Shown here: positions 1 through 10,935 of the stretch, piece by piece
How the letters are laid out: every line of letters starts with the position of its first letter
How positions within the stretch are numbered: position 1 is the stretch's first letter
NCBI GenBank assembly: GCA_029747015.1
Contig: JAKOGI010000141.1
Location: forward strand, 889,501 to 953,500
Direction: 5' to 3'
Source: Carnegiea gigantea
Taxonomy: Eukaryota; Streptophyta; Magnoliopsida; Caryophyllales; Cactaceae
DNA: 64,000 nt
Position numbers and translations under genes: made by a program
The notes under the pieces: model-generated
Told to the model about the DNA's origin: nothing
Databases searched by the model: none
What the model saw: the letters and a program-made list of their open reading frames with translations, nothing else

Positions 1-1250
1 GAATTTTAATAGCCTTTGCAGCTCATATGGAAATCAAGCTATATCAAATGGATGTTAAAAGTGCATTCCTAAACGGATACCTTAAAGAAGAGGTGTATGT
101 CAAACAACCCCCCTGGTTTTGAAAATGGTGATTTTTCAAATCATGTTTTTAAACTTGACAAGGCACTTTATGGTTTAAAACAAGCTCCAAGAGCTTGGTA
201 TGAACGGTTGTCAAGTTTTTTACTTGAATATGATTTTAGAAGAGGCAAGGTAGACAATACCTTGTTTCTAAAATCTAAGGGGGAATATTTTTTAATTGTC
301 CAAATATATGTTGATGACATCATATTTGGCGCAACTCATCATGATTTATGCAATGAATTTTCAAATATGATGAGGAGTGAGTTTGAGATGAGCATGATGG
401 GTGAGCTTAATTTTTTCTTAGGCTTACAAATCAAGCAAACTCCAAACGGCACCATGATCCATCAGCAAAAGTATATCAAGGAATTACTTAAGCGTTTTGG
501 GATGGAGTCGGCCAAACCCATAGACACTCCTATTTCTCCTTCAACCAAGTTGGTTATGGATGATGGGAGTCCCTCAGTTGAGGAGAAACTCTATCGGGGT
601 ATGATTGGGTCACTCTTATACCTAACTGCTAGTAGACCTGATATTGTTTTTAGTGTTGGTTTATGTGCCCGTTTTCAGTCTAATCCTAAGGAAACTCATC
701 TTAAGGCTGTTAAACGGATACTAAGGTATTTGAAACATACACCAATTTAGCTTTATGGTATCCTAAAGGTTGCAATTTTGATCTTGTTGGATATGCTGAT
801 GCTGACTATGCTGGATTCCTAGTTGATAGAAAGAGTACCTCAGGTATGGCTCACTTTCTTGAACCTTGTTTGGCATCTTGGGCTACCAAGAAGCAACATT
901 CAGTTGCCATGTTCACGGCAGAAGCTGAATATGTTGCAGCAGCTTCATGTTGTGCTCAACTGTTGTGGATAAGGCAACAGCGTAAGGACTTTTGTGTTGA
1001 CATTGGATGCATTCCTATTTTTTGTGATAACACAAGTGTAATTAATATTGCCAAAAATCCATGTCAACATAAAAGAACAAAGCATATTGACATTCGACAT
1101 CATTTCTTGAGAGATAATGTTGAAAAGGGTTTAATCTCTATGAATTTTTGCTCAACGGAAAGTCAAATTGCTGATATATTCACTAAGGCACTAGCTAGAG
1201 ACCTTTTTGAGAGAAATAGACTGGAACTAGGGTTGGTGAGAACACCTTGA
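1..1250 (+). pseudogene. copia pol remnant: reverse transcriptase and RNase H
   Basis: This is the C-terminal part of a copia polyprotein, which copies element RNA into DNA in cytoplasmic particles. Visible RT motifs are MDVKSAFLNG (about 50-80), ALYGLKQAPRAWY, the catalytic YVDDIIFGA (about 307-333) and FLGLQI. RNase H follows, with AEAEYVAAA, a CDN motif (about 1023-1031), KHIDIRHHFLRD and the usual copia ending QIADIFTKAL. Two one-base frameshifts break it. One is at a run of six C at about 108-113, where five would keep the frame. The other is near 744, where a missing base turns the read into TAG at 748-750. Both RT and RNase H catalytic motifs look intact otherwise. The 5' part of pol is outside the window. 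Confidence 0.93.
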
Positions 1251-1705
1251 GATACCTGTTTCCAGAACATGAACTGGGTTTGGTAAGATCAACCTTTACA
1301 CCCTGTTCTCTCCCCCTGTTTGCAAATTTTATTAATAACGGATGTGATTGCATATGCCCGTATTGCATGCATTTTTTTTTCTTATCTACTTAGTACAGCA
1401 TAAGGGGATGTACTGGAGCCGTCTTAATGCCATTCAGTCGAATCAGATCAGACGGCAAAGAATAGGCATAATACAGAGAACAGGTACGCCCCTTGGTTGC
1501 TCGGTGTGTTTGCTTTCCTTCCCAAGGCACAAGTTGTTATTGCTCCTACCCGTTGCAAATCAAGAGATCTTCTCAAAGATTCGGCTGCTCTCTCTCTCTC
1601 TCTCTTTTTATGCCCTGCTCTTAGTACTATCGTTCGTCTTGCCCTCAAGCAAAAACCGAACATCCTGCAAACTCCTTAAACCCTAATCTCTCTCCTCTAG
1701 CAACA
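1251..1705 (+). other. spacer between copia pol and the post-pol ORF
   Basis: There is no convincing coding sequence here. It holds runs such as accctgttctctccccctg (1297-1315), which echo the GAACA/GGTGTT-type repeats found in the 3' LTR, and a CT-rich tract (1586-1606). It probably carries the splice or leader sequence for the downstream ORF, but I cannot show that. Confidence 0.5.
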
Positions 1706-3339
1706 ATGGCTTCCAACAACACTCTTCAATCAAAAGCCCTCGTTCTTTCTTCCTCAATTCCTGCTCCTTCTCGCCCAATTCTTTACAAGCCTTTCCAATT
1801 TCTGAATCGCTTGTCTCTAAAATCAGTGGGAATGGGGATGGATGATATTCCCTTTGAATGTCGAAGGGAATTGGTGTTCCTCGTAGGGGCAATTGCTTGT
1901 CCCATTTCAGTTGAGTCAGAGGGAACAAAGTCGGGGTCTCAAGAACAATTCTTGGAAACCCCTGAAGGGTTTAATTTTGAGCCTTCTGTTTCTCTGACAC
2001 CGCGACAGAAACAGGGGCTGCCTCTGTCGAAGGTGTGGTTGTGGAGGATCTGCCTGTTGACTTCCAAGGGAAGTCGAATGAGTCGTCCGAGGAGAGTCTC
2101 GAGAAGAATTCTCTCCCTGAGGCTGAAACCCCCACTCCGGTCGCTCGAACTGGAGAGAAAAGGAAGAGGGTGAAAATCGTGGCTAGGCGTAGTAGAACGC
2201 CAAGAACAAGGCCACAACCAAGTTCTCAACCCTCACAAACTCCCTCTTCTCCTCAATCCTCTAAGCCGTCTTGCAAGTCTGCAAGAATCGCTTTTCAATC
2301 CGCTCCTCGTACCTCCAAACACTCTACTCCTATCATCGAGGAGATTTCTTCTTCTTCTGAAGGGTTCTCGAGTTCTGACTCTGAGAACACCACCTTCAAA
2401 CAGGGGACACCGGTGTTTTCCGAGTCCTCTGAAGACCAAGCTCCTCCAAAACCAACCAATAAACCTGCTGTGAAGTCCTCTCCTGCCAAAACAATCCTCA
2501 AGCGTAAGCCCAGAACAGCCCCCCTACCAGAAACTACCACCTCTGTTCCTGTCCTTAAACGCCCAAAGCAGTTCACTCCCTCTCCTATGTTTGACAAACA
2601 TGCGCAGTTACTGAAGCGCAATGTCGTCAGGGGGAAGGTAGTGAATGTCAGCTGTTTTGAGAAACAGGGTCTGGAGGTGTTCTTGAACAAGCTTCGAGCC
2701 CAAGGCTGGCTTGAGTTGTTTGTAAACACCCAGCAAGGGTGTTCTGTGCCCGAGTTGGCTGAATTCTATGCCAACTGCTCTGTCACAAATGGGGTGGTGA
2801 CAAGTGCTGTCAATGAGTGTCATTTCTCCTTTGATGAAGCCACCCTAAGTGATATTCTGGGCATCCCCTCTCGTGGATTTGCTGTGTATGTGAGGGAAGA
2901 CAAAACGGCCCTGGAAACAGCCAGACTCTTAGAGGTGTCCAAACGCCTTAGTCAAAAATAAGGCCTGAGAACACCCCTCTCGGTTAAGAAGGGTGAAATG
3001 ACCTCCCTACACCAACTACTGTTTATGTTCACCATCAAGAACATAATACCGCGAGGTCAAGGGCGAAACTCAGCAGATGCCTTTGATCAATGTCTGGTGG
3101 ACCTACTGGATCGGGAGGAACCAGTAAACCTCCCTGCAATCATGATTCGCCACATAGAGCGAATTGCGAACACCACCCGGGCACATGATCTTGGCTATGG
3201 GTTTTTGTTGACAAGGGTGCTTGAGTACTTTGGGATCGTGCTCACACGAAGAGTGCCGGCCCAAATCATTGATGAAATTGGCGTTGACACCCTACTAGGG
3301 TGTGGCTATGGGGTTGGCGAAGGGTCAGTCTCCAAATAG
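1706..3339 (+). pseudogene. Sirevirus post-pol ORF with plant transposon-type domain
   Basis: The ORF starts MASNNTLQSK at 1706, runs in frame 2 to about 1970, then continues in frame 1 to 3339 with one in-frame TAA at 2959-2961. The first half is low-complexity, rich in Ser, Pro, Lys and Arg, with a basic patch at about 2155-2210. The second half (about 2580-3339) is globular. It has an EFYANC motif and an LSDILGIPSRG motif, which I recognise from the 'putative plant transposon protein' domain (Transposase_32-like) common next to plant retroelements. Its position matches the env-like ORF of Sireviruses, but I see no signal peptide or membrane segment, so an envelope role is not supported. 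The function is unknown. A frameshift and a stop make it a pseudogene. Confidence 0.75.
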
Positions 3340-3543
3340 GGTCATCGACCACCTCGACCACCTGTTTCTGGACAACCTTCCGTCAAGGTTGAGGCTGTTC
3401 TTGAGGACAATGCTCGCCTCAAAGATGAGCTCTTAGCTGTTAAGGCTGCTCTTGCTGAGGACGAGTGGACCTTAGCATTGACTTATCCCTATCAGCATTC
3501 ATTAATTTTTTTGTCAATATGGTCACTTGGTTTGTCATCATCA
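3340..3543 (+). pseudogene. C-terminal coiled-coil tail of the post-pol ORF
   Basis: After the stop at 3337-3339 another frame reads a heptad-rich segment at about 3383-3470 (VEAVLEDNARLKDELLAVK). A coiled coil at the end of the post-pol ORF has been described in Sireviruses. This looks like the displaced C-terminus of the preceding ORF, cut off by another frameshift. Confidence 0.5.
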
Positions 3544-3556
3544 AAAAGGGGGAATT
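3544..3556 (+). promoter_or_regulatory. polypurine tract of the copia element
   Basis: The purine run aaaaagggggaatt lies directly before the TGTTG start of the 3' LTR. This is where plus-strand DNA synthesis is primed in LTR elements. Confidence 0.85.
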
Positions 3557-5181
3557 TGTTGTGTTATTATATTTAGTTTTGATGATAACAAATCCAAGTG
3601 TAAAAATCTGTCCAAGTAATGTTGCTCCGAACACGATCTCCAAACAAGCCTAACTGGTGTTTGTGATCTTTATTGTATTAATTGGTTTGCTACATGTGAG
3701 AATGTCTTCTAGACAGGTTTTACTTGGTGATTCTATATTAAGTCAAGAACGCCATCTCGACAGTTGATTGCAAAGCGTGTTCCTGAACTCTAGCAATGCA
3801 AAGAACAACCCCAGCAAACAAGGTGGCCTTGGTGTTCACAGCAGCTCTACAAATCTCGGACAAGATGACTGGTTCAAAACAAGAAGTCTTGGGTATATAG
3901 GTTTTATTTAATTAGACTCTTGTTAATATGCCAATATTGAAAACATCATTTTAAACACCTCTTGAATCGGTATTTGCGCTAAGTACTTCAGAACACCAGT
4001 TGCGAACAACCCCTGCAAACAGGGTGCCTAGGGTGTTTCTGAACTGCAGTGGCCATACCCGATTATTTTTGAAAAATTCATTTTGGTTGGCCAAGATCTC
4101 TAGAATACTTTCCTTGAATTTCAAAACTGCTATTTCTCTGGAAAGGATATTTCCTGAAAATATTTTGAGAGATTTTCGAAAATAAGTTTTGGAGATTTGC
4201 CAAAACTTAAAAATTTCCTTTGACCATATTTTTGGATATGGTAAAGTTTGAAAAGCTGAAAATTTTTGGTTGCTTTTTGAATCCACCTCTCGGCTATGGA
4301 AAGATAAGGGTTATCTTTTAAGATAACAAAATCTCTCATATTTTGGGATAAATTAATCATTAGCCGTTGGATAATTTTGCAAAACTATTTCCATACTTAG
4401 CTGATTCTGTGGTTTATGACCGTTGGTTTTTTTGTTTAAAAGCCTCTGCTTTTTCTCTCCCAGTACATACATATAGACAGAGACATACACATACACAACA
4501 CACGGAAAAAGAGCAGATTGAAAACTCTGGTTGAATTTACATAAACACAGCCTTTTGAAAAATTCAGGAAAATCAGAAAACTCGGTTTACACTCAAAGAT
4601 TCTTGAGCTTCATTCTGAAAAGCAAACCGTGAGAAGCTGTGTTTGATTTTGAGTTTTCAAACCATTGGCATAATAGGATCTTCATTGTACCTTACATCTG
4701 CTTAGTGAGAAGCACCCCCTGTAAGGTGTTTGTAACCCTGATCTTGAATCAGAAAAGTGAGTGAGTGTGTCCTAGTCGTGTGGACTTGGACGTGTCTAAT
4801 CTTGCGAAGGTTGGACGTGGTGTAACCTGTCTTTGGGAAGAAGGTTACGTGGTTGCAAGTTGTAACAAGGTGTGTTACATTTGTAACGTGTGAAGCCCGT
4901 TAGTGAAAGTGGTTAAATCCTACACGAGGTAGGTCGTGGTTTTTCACACCTCAGTTGGGCTAGAGGTGTTTTTCACGTAAAAATTATGTGTGCTTTATTT
5001 TCCGCATTTATCTTGGTGATTTTCGCATCTGCAATATTTGAGAACATCCCGTGCAAACAAGCTATCAGGGTGTTTGTCATTTGAGAACAAGCTCTGTGAG
5101 GGTGTTCGTTATTTACAAATGCGAAAATCAGACACCACAATTCACCCCCCCTCTTGTGGTTGGATACTCACGAACTCAACA
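3557..5181 (+). repeat. 3' LTR of the Sirevirus-like element
   Basis: The LTR is 1625 bp, starts TGTTGTGTTATT and ends ACTCAACA, so the ends form a perfect 5-bp inverted repeat (TGTTG/CAACA). The start follows a polypurine tract. The tail before the end (aattcaccccccctcttgtg, 5140-5159) resembles copia LTR ends that I recognise. Inside are at least five imperfect palindromes built from GAACA...CC and GGTGTT arms (about 3629-3665, 3803-3837, 4004-4038, 5042-5075, 5085-5107). No gene is seen in it. Confidence 0.88.
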
Positions 5182-5742
5182 GAGGCACTGTGAGGGAGAT
5201 GGGAGGAGCTAGCAGGTTGGACATTATCTCGTTGGGCCATAGTGTAGGCCCGCACACATAGGGAAAGAGAGAGTGAAAGCCGGAGAGAGAAGGAGAGTGA
5301 GGGAAGGGAGGTGGACCGGCTGGGTTTGGGAGCCGAACTGGGCTACAAACAGGGCCCATGCTGCTGGGAAAAGAGGTGAGAAGGAGATTGGCTAGTGCTG
5401 GAGTTGGACGGTGGGCCGTATTGGGACTGAAGCCCACTTGAGAGGAGAGGTATAAGGGGCAGGCTGGTTGGGCGGGCCTTGCCACGCCTGGGCCACGGCT
5501 GCACCTCTTGTGATTTCTTCTTTTTTTTTTTTCCTTTTTTTCTCTTGGGCTTGAGCTTGGACTTTAGGCCTTGCACATGTTGGAGGTTTGAGTAGAATTA
5601 ATCAATTCCACCCAAATTCTTCTATATTTATTTTACCTAAAAATCACATAAATTATGCATTATTTACTCATAAAAATATATTTCAAAGACTTAAAAGTAG
5701 GTAAAATAAAGGAGAAAATTACATATAAAATATGAATTATCA
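5182..5742 (-). repeat. 3' LTR of gypsy element A (partial)
   Basis: It matches 14237-14756 almost base for base apart from small indels, for example about 60 bases near 5341-5400 replaced by a shorter stretch in the other copy. On the minus strand it starts TGATAATTCA right after the polypurine tract. The rest of this LTR lies left of the copia insertion, outside the window. Confidence 0.9.
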
Positions 5743-5755
5743 ACTCCCCTATACC
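5743..5755 (-). promoter_or_regulatory. polypurine tract of gypsy element A
   Basis: The minus strand reads ggtataggggagt immediately before the LTR start TGATAATTCA. Just upstream on the minus strand is GCTCAAGGACTAGCAAAG, a motif shared with elements B, C and D. Confidence 0.8.
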
Positions 5756-6899
5756 AAAACTTTGCTAGTCCTTGAGCAAAGAATATCATTAATGCATATA
5801 TTCATTTAAACCATTAAGTAGAACAAGATCAAAGAAGAAAATCAAGTGCTCCAACTATGAATGTCCACTTCATATCACATATTTCAATTCACTACCAACC
5901 CACAACTCATTGTCAAATACTTCTAATTCCAACTAAGTTAATAGGCCAAAATTCAAGCAAATTAAGCGCATAATGACACCATGTAGTAAATCGTGAGCAT
6001 AAAATTTCACCCCACATAATAAACATCATGAGAGCATCTTTAAAATCAAGTCCCCAATGCTAAGTCACCTTATTAACCCTTTTTTTGATTTTTCTTTTTT
6101 TTTTTGAGGCTTTGAATTTTTCAGAAGTTACTCGATTCCATGTGCTTTCTTAAGTGGATAAAGATATGAGTAAAGATGACACTCAGAGAAACACTTAGTA
6201 AATATTCAGGCGATTAAAGATATGAATAAAGATAGGACCCGAACATTGGTACCAGAATCAGAACTTGAATAATTCAATTTATTTTAATTATTGATTGAAA
6301 AGTCAAAGGGGAACTCAATGCTTATCAAATACTCAAGGTGACATTGAAAATTGGGTTACATCTCAAACTCAAAATCGGCTGCATAGTGACATTAACACAA
6401 CAAAAATCTTGGCTTCCAACTAGTCAAAGCTAGAAATAATCTCTAATGAGCATGGATCACATGAATCAAATCTACATAATAAGAGTACAACATGCATAAT
6501 CATAATACTCAAGCTCTTCCCAAAATCAAATTCACCCAAACATTTTCAAGTTCAACTTGCCTTCCCCCCACACTTAAACCTTACATTGCCCTCAATGTAG
6601 AAAACATAAAGAAAGAGGGAAATGGAGAAAAGAGCAACATAACCTGACAGCACGAGGAAATCATATCCATATAAGCCCAACAATAAAACTCTCAATTGCA
6701 CCTTTATAACTACCACCAACCACAAAAGCCAAAAACCAAGTGAAGAATCACACCCAAAAACACAAGCATACCAGAAAGAAGGGAAGAAGGGTGGGAAAAG
6801 GTAAAAAAAACAAAAATGACTCAAACTCACCTAAAAAGATTGGGCCGCCTCCCAACAAGCACTAAGTTTTGTGTCTTTAACCAGACAAGGTCTCACCCA
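5756..6899 (-). other. 3' noncoding region of gypsy element A
   Basis: No gene is seen. The short ORF at 6552-6830 has no recognisable motif. A hairpin TTGGG/CCCAA with a six-base loop lies at 6840-6855, just after the integrase stop. This matches the GGGAGGC-type hairpin that I know from the same place in Athila/Tat elements. Confidence 0.6.
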
Positions 6900-8057
6900 C
6901 TAATCATAGTAGGCAGGGTCTACTAGATTGATGGATTTAATCAACCCAGGGTCAATATCATAAGTCACGACAGGTTTTAAGCGTTGATCATTTACCATAA
7001 GAACTCTACCATCTTGGGGATCCATAATTTGAACTGCCCCAGAGAGAAACACTTGTTGGATAATAAAAGGACCATCCCATCTAGATCTCAACTTACCAGG
7101 AAATAGCTTAAGCTTAGAGTTAAAAAGCCAAACCTTCTGATTAGGTTTAAAAGATTTACGAGAAATCATTTTATGATGAAAAACTTTGGTTTTGGCTTTA
7201 TAAATTTTAGCATTCTCATAGGCTTCATTACGCAATTCATCTAATTCATTCAATTGAAGCCTACGGTTAGAATTTGCTTGTTTCATATCAAAATTAAAAG
7301 CTTTAATAGCCCAAAAAGCACGGTGTTCTAATTCAATTGACAAATGACAAGCCTTACCAAAAAGAAGCTGGTAAGGAGACATCCCTATAGGAGTCTTAAA
7401 AGTAGTACGATAGGCCCAAAGAGCATAATTCAATCTCAAAGACCAGTCTTCCCTGTCAGGTCGAACCGTTTTCTTAAGTATAGACTTGATCTCATAATTA
7501 GACACCTCAACTTGGCCACTAGTCTGAGGATGATAAGGAGTAGCTACTTTATGAGTCACAGAATACTTTCTAAGCAAAACCTTAAAAGATCGATGACAGA
7601 AATGACTACCTCCATCACTAATAAGAGTTCTAGGGGTATCATATCGACAGAAAATACACTATTTCATAAACTTAACCACAACTTTGTGGTCATTGGTCCT
7701 AGTAGCCCGAGCTTTCACCAATTTTGACACATAATCAACAGCAACCAATATGTATACAAAACCAAAAGATGGGGGAAAGAGACCCATGAAATCAATGCCC
7801 CAAACATCAAATATTTCAACAATCAGAATAAGGGAAAGGGGCATCATATCACGATGAGACAGGATACTCGTACGTTGACAATGCTCACAAGCAAGATAGA
7901 ATAGGTGAGCATCTTTAAACAAAGTGGGCCAGAAGAATCCACTTTGTAGGACTTTAGCAGCTATCCTAAGACCTCCAAAGTGACCACCACAAGTATAAGA
8001 GTGACAAAAGGTGAGAATACTATGAATTTCACTCTCGGGGACACATCTACGTACCAC
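6900..8057 (-). pseudogene. gypsy integrase remnant
   Basis: This would insert element DNA into the genome. The N-terminal zinc-binding part is visible (CHSYTCGGHFGG, then ACEHCQR). The core follows, with VWGIDFMG carrying the first catalytic Asp, VDYVSKLVKA, an ISDGGSHF segment carrying the second Asp, and [13 protein letters not shown] carrying the Glu. The C-terminal part has [11 protein letters not shown], typical of the gypsy end domain. One in-frame TAG (near 7634-7636) splits an otherwise open frame of about 385 codons. The usual W in VSKW is L here. The N-terminus is displaced by a frameshift relative to RNase H. Confidence 0.9.
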
Positions 8058-8111
8058 TTGGTCAGGGCAATGTTTGAAAAGTTAAGGGCTTTCCCAATAG
8101 TAATACCTTGC

Positions 8112-9580
8112 CTATAAGAAGAACCTATCTTTCTCTTGTTTGGACCAGTGAGGAGGAATCTTCCTAATGGCAAGGTAGCTCACAATGTGAGCAAACCAAG
8201 GGAGAGGGGTATATGACACAACAAATAGTTGCTCATCAGAAAAGTGGTCAGAAAATTCAACTGAGTAATCAGTACACTCAGTAAGGATTCTAGACAAGTG
8301 GTCTGCAATAAAATTTTCAGAACCTTTCCTATCTTTTATTTCAATATCAAACTCTTGGAGCAACAAAATCCATCTAGTGAGTCTTGGTTTAGTGTCATTC
8401 TTAGCCAACAAGTGTCTTAATGCAGCATGATCAGTAAACACAATAACTTTTGAATACAAAAGGTATGGACGAAATTTACCAAGCGCAAATACAACAGCTA
8501 GCAACTCTTTCTCAGTAGTTGAATAATTCTTTTGAGTATCAGTAAGAGTTCTACTAGCATAGTAAATAACATGAGGCATTCTATTGACCCTTTGACCCAA
8601 AACAACTCCAATAGCAAAATCAGGTACATCATATATAATTTCAAATGGCAAAGAAAAATTCGGGGGCTACACAATAGGGCTGACACCAATGAAGACCGGA
8701 GCTTCTCAAAAGCTTTCACACAAGACTTATCAATCACAAAAGGAGTATCTTTAGTGAGGATATTAGTAAGTGGGCAAGCCACTTTACTAAAATCCTTAAT
8801 AAACCTCCTATAGAAACCAGCATGGCCAAGGAAAGATCTGCCTTGCTTCACAGAACAAGGCATAGGTAGATTAAAAATCACATCAACCTTGGCTTTATCA
8901 ACCTCAGTGCCTTTTCTAGATACTTTGTGACCCAGCACAATCGCTAGTTGGACCTTGAAGTGACTTTTTTTCTAACTCAAAACAAGATTCACTCCTTCAC
9001 ATCTTTTTAGCACAGTGGATAGATTAGCAAGGCACACATTAAAGAAAAAACCAAAATTAGAGAAATCATTCATAAACTCCTCCATGAAATTATCAATATA
9101 ATCAGTAAATATGGCCATCATACATCGTTGAAATTTGGAAGGTGCATTACACAACCCAACAGGCATCCTCCGATAGGCAAAGGTACTTGATGGGCATGTA
9201 AATGTTGTTTTCTCTTGGTCCTCAGGATAGACAGGTATTTGGTTGTAACTAGAATAACCATCTAAAAAGTAATAAAAACTCTGTCCCGCTAATTTTTTCA
9301 AAATCTAATCAATGAATGGGAGGGGAAAATGGTCCTTTCTAGTTATAGAATTCAGCTTTCTATAATCAATACACACTCTCCATCCGATGGTTTGTCTAGT
9401 GGGAATCAATTCACCTTCATTATTCTTAACCACAGTTATGCCAAATTGTTTAGGGACTACTGGAATTGGACTGACCCATTAACTATCAAAAATAGGGTAG
9501 GTAATGTATGCATATAAAAGCTTTACTACTACTTCTTTCTGAACAACTTCTTTCATGTGAGGGTTTAGTCTGCGTTGCAT
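8112..9580 (-). pseudogene. gypsy reverse transcriptase and RNase H remnant
   Basis: RT motifs: WRVCIDYRKL (about 9380-9350), FLDGYSSYNQIPVYPEDQEK, RRMPVGLCNAPSKFQRC and EFMNDF at the catalytic site, where the family has an F/Y-x-D-D core; the first Asp is now Asn. LGHKVSRKG follows an in-frame TAG (8969-8971) that replaces a conserved Trp. The connection domain reads FLGHAGFYRRFIKDFS. RNase H reads YASRTLTDTQKNYSTTEKELLAVVFA and FTDHAALRHLL, ending IADHLSRI. A frameshift and a CAG-to-TAG type stop lie at about 8670-8685. The region before 9301 has several more stops. Inactive. Confidence 0.92.
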
Positions 9581-10153
9581 TTACCTAATAGGTTTAGCAT
9601 CGTCCTCTAAATGAATCCTATGCATATAAATTGCAGGACTAATCCCTTTCAAATCAGCAACTGACCACCCAATAGCACCCTTATAATTAGATAAGACACT
9701 AATCAACTCTTCCTCTTGATCATAAGATAAAAGAGAAGATATAATAATAGGTAGGGTCTCTTTGGGGCCTAAAAACACATACTTGAGTGAATCAGGAAGA
9801 GGTTTCAACTCAAGTTTAGGTGGGGACACGAGAGAAGGTAGCATAGGAGAACTAGCTAAAGGGGGAAGGGGTACATAAGTAGACACCTAAGAGGAAGACT
9901 CAAGATGAGGAGTGAAATCAAGAGTAGAATCCATCTCATCTATTGTACTTCCTAAATCACACATTCTCAAATCTCCATAGGAAAAATAGGTTCCTAAGGG
10001 ATCACTACTCAGAATAGCAGGAAAAGCTTCTTCAATCATTTCATCAATCACATCAACAAAGAAGCATTCAGATTCATCTTCAAATACAGGTTGAGCAGAA
10101 GCTTTGAAAATATTAAGCCTAACCCTCATGTTCATGACCGAGACATCCATCAC
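9581..10153 (-). pseudogene. gypsy protease-RT linker remnant
   Basis: The frame is open from 10153 with one in-frame stop at 9887-9889. It joins protease to RT in this gypsy group. It has acidic segments (FEDESECFFVDVIDEMIEE) and a Pro/Leu-rich stretch (PPLASSPMLPSLVSPPKLE), then GWSVADLKGISP, which I recognise as the region just before RT. No catalytic motif belongs here. Confidence 0.8.
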
Positions 10154-10935
10154 TCTCGACCTACAGTTAATGGTATAGCATTAGCTATGGCTAGGAAGAG
10201 ACATCCTAAAATAAGAGGTATTTGCTTAGAAGCATGACTGGGGTCCATGTCCAACACAACAAAGTCAACAGAAGAGAATCCTTTATCAATTTGCACCAAG
10301 ACATCATCTATCCGCCCCCTAGGAGTCCTAACTGACCTATCAGCAAGCTGAAGGGTACAGTTAGAAGGTTTCAATTTACCTAATCCCAACTCTAAGTAAA
10401 CAGAATATGGTATCAAATTAACACTAGAATCCAAATCCAAAAGTGCCCTTTCAATTTTGTAATTGCCAATATAACATAAGATGGTAGGGACACCAGGATC
10501 TCTGAACTTAGGTGGAGTGTCATGTTTCAAAATCGAGCTCACTTGTTCACTTAGAAGAACCTTTTTAGACTTGTTATCTCTAGATTTCCTTTTAAAAGTG
10601 CACATATCTTTAAGGAACTTAGCATAAGTAGGGATTTGTCTAATCGTTTCCAAGAGAGGAAGATTGACCTTAACTTGCTTAAGGGTCTCTAGGATGTCAC
10701 CTCTTTGCTTATCTTTCCTAGTAAGGAATGGTACATCCAAAGCTTGAGGGTAAGGAACCCTTAGCTTGTGTGTCACAGAAGAGTCAAACACAACAGGAGA
10801 AGGGGATGGGTCATTCTCTTTTTCAGATTCGAGGTCACTCTCTAAGGTCTTAAGTCTTTCTTTTTTGTCATGTTCCTTCTCACTCACTTTGTTATCTACT
10901 TTTTTGCGACTCCTAAGAACCATTACAGCTTTCAA
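10150..10935 (-). pseudogene. gypsy aspartic protease remnant
   Basis: This is a retropepsin-like domain that would cleave the gag-pol polyprotein. It starts after a basic and acidic linker. Recognisable blocks are RVPYPQAL, the active-site block ALLDLDSSVNLIPYSVY, LGLGKLKPSNCTLQLADRS, PRGRIDDVLVQID and VDFVVLDMD. Athila/Tat relatives usually have D-L-G-A-S at the active site. Here Gly is replaced by Asp, which breaks the D-S/T-G-like signature. The ORF ends in a frameshift at 10150-10153. Confidence 0.88.

Larger units (their letters stand above)
1..5181 (+). mobile_element. Ty1/copia LTR retrotransposon, Sirevirus-like, 3' half
   Basis: On the plus strand this holds the end of a copia pol gene (RT then RNase H), a spacer, a second large ORF, a polypurine tract and a complete 3' LTR. 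An extra ORF between pol and a long 3' LTR is the known layout of Sirevirus (SIRE1/Maximus) elements. The 5' LTR, gag, protease and integrase lie left of the window. The element ends in CAACA, matching the TGTTG that starts the LTR. The next five bases (gaggc, 5182-5186) should be the target duplication, but the left copy is out of view. It sits inside the 3' LTR of gypsy element A: the unbroken sequence is still seen in A's other LTR near 14237. Frameshifts and stops in both ORFs mean this copy is not autonomous. Confidence 0.9.

Noticed and set aside
1706..3339. A true envelope protein in the Sirevirus-like element
   Set aside because: No signal peptide or membrane span. The globular part resembles a plant transposon-type domain instead.
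5168..5576. Pro/Ser-rich ORFs on the minus strand
   Set aside because: They fall in the gypsy LTR. The matching ORFs at 14043-14590 differ by indels, so no coding constraint is seen.
6552..6830. Hydrophobic 92-residue ORF downstream of integrase as a possible env-like gene
   Set aside because: It is short, has no recognised motif and lies in the AT-rich 3' noncoding part of the gypsy element.
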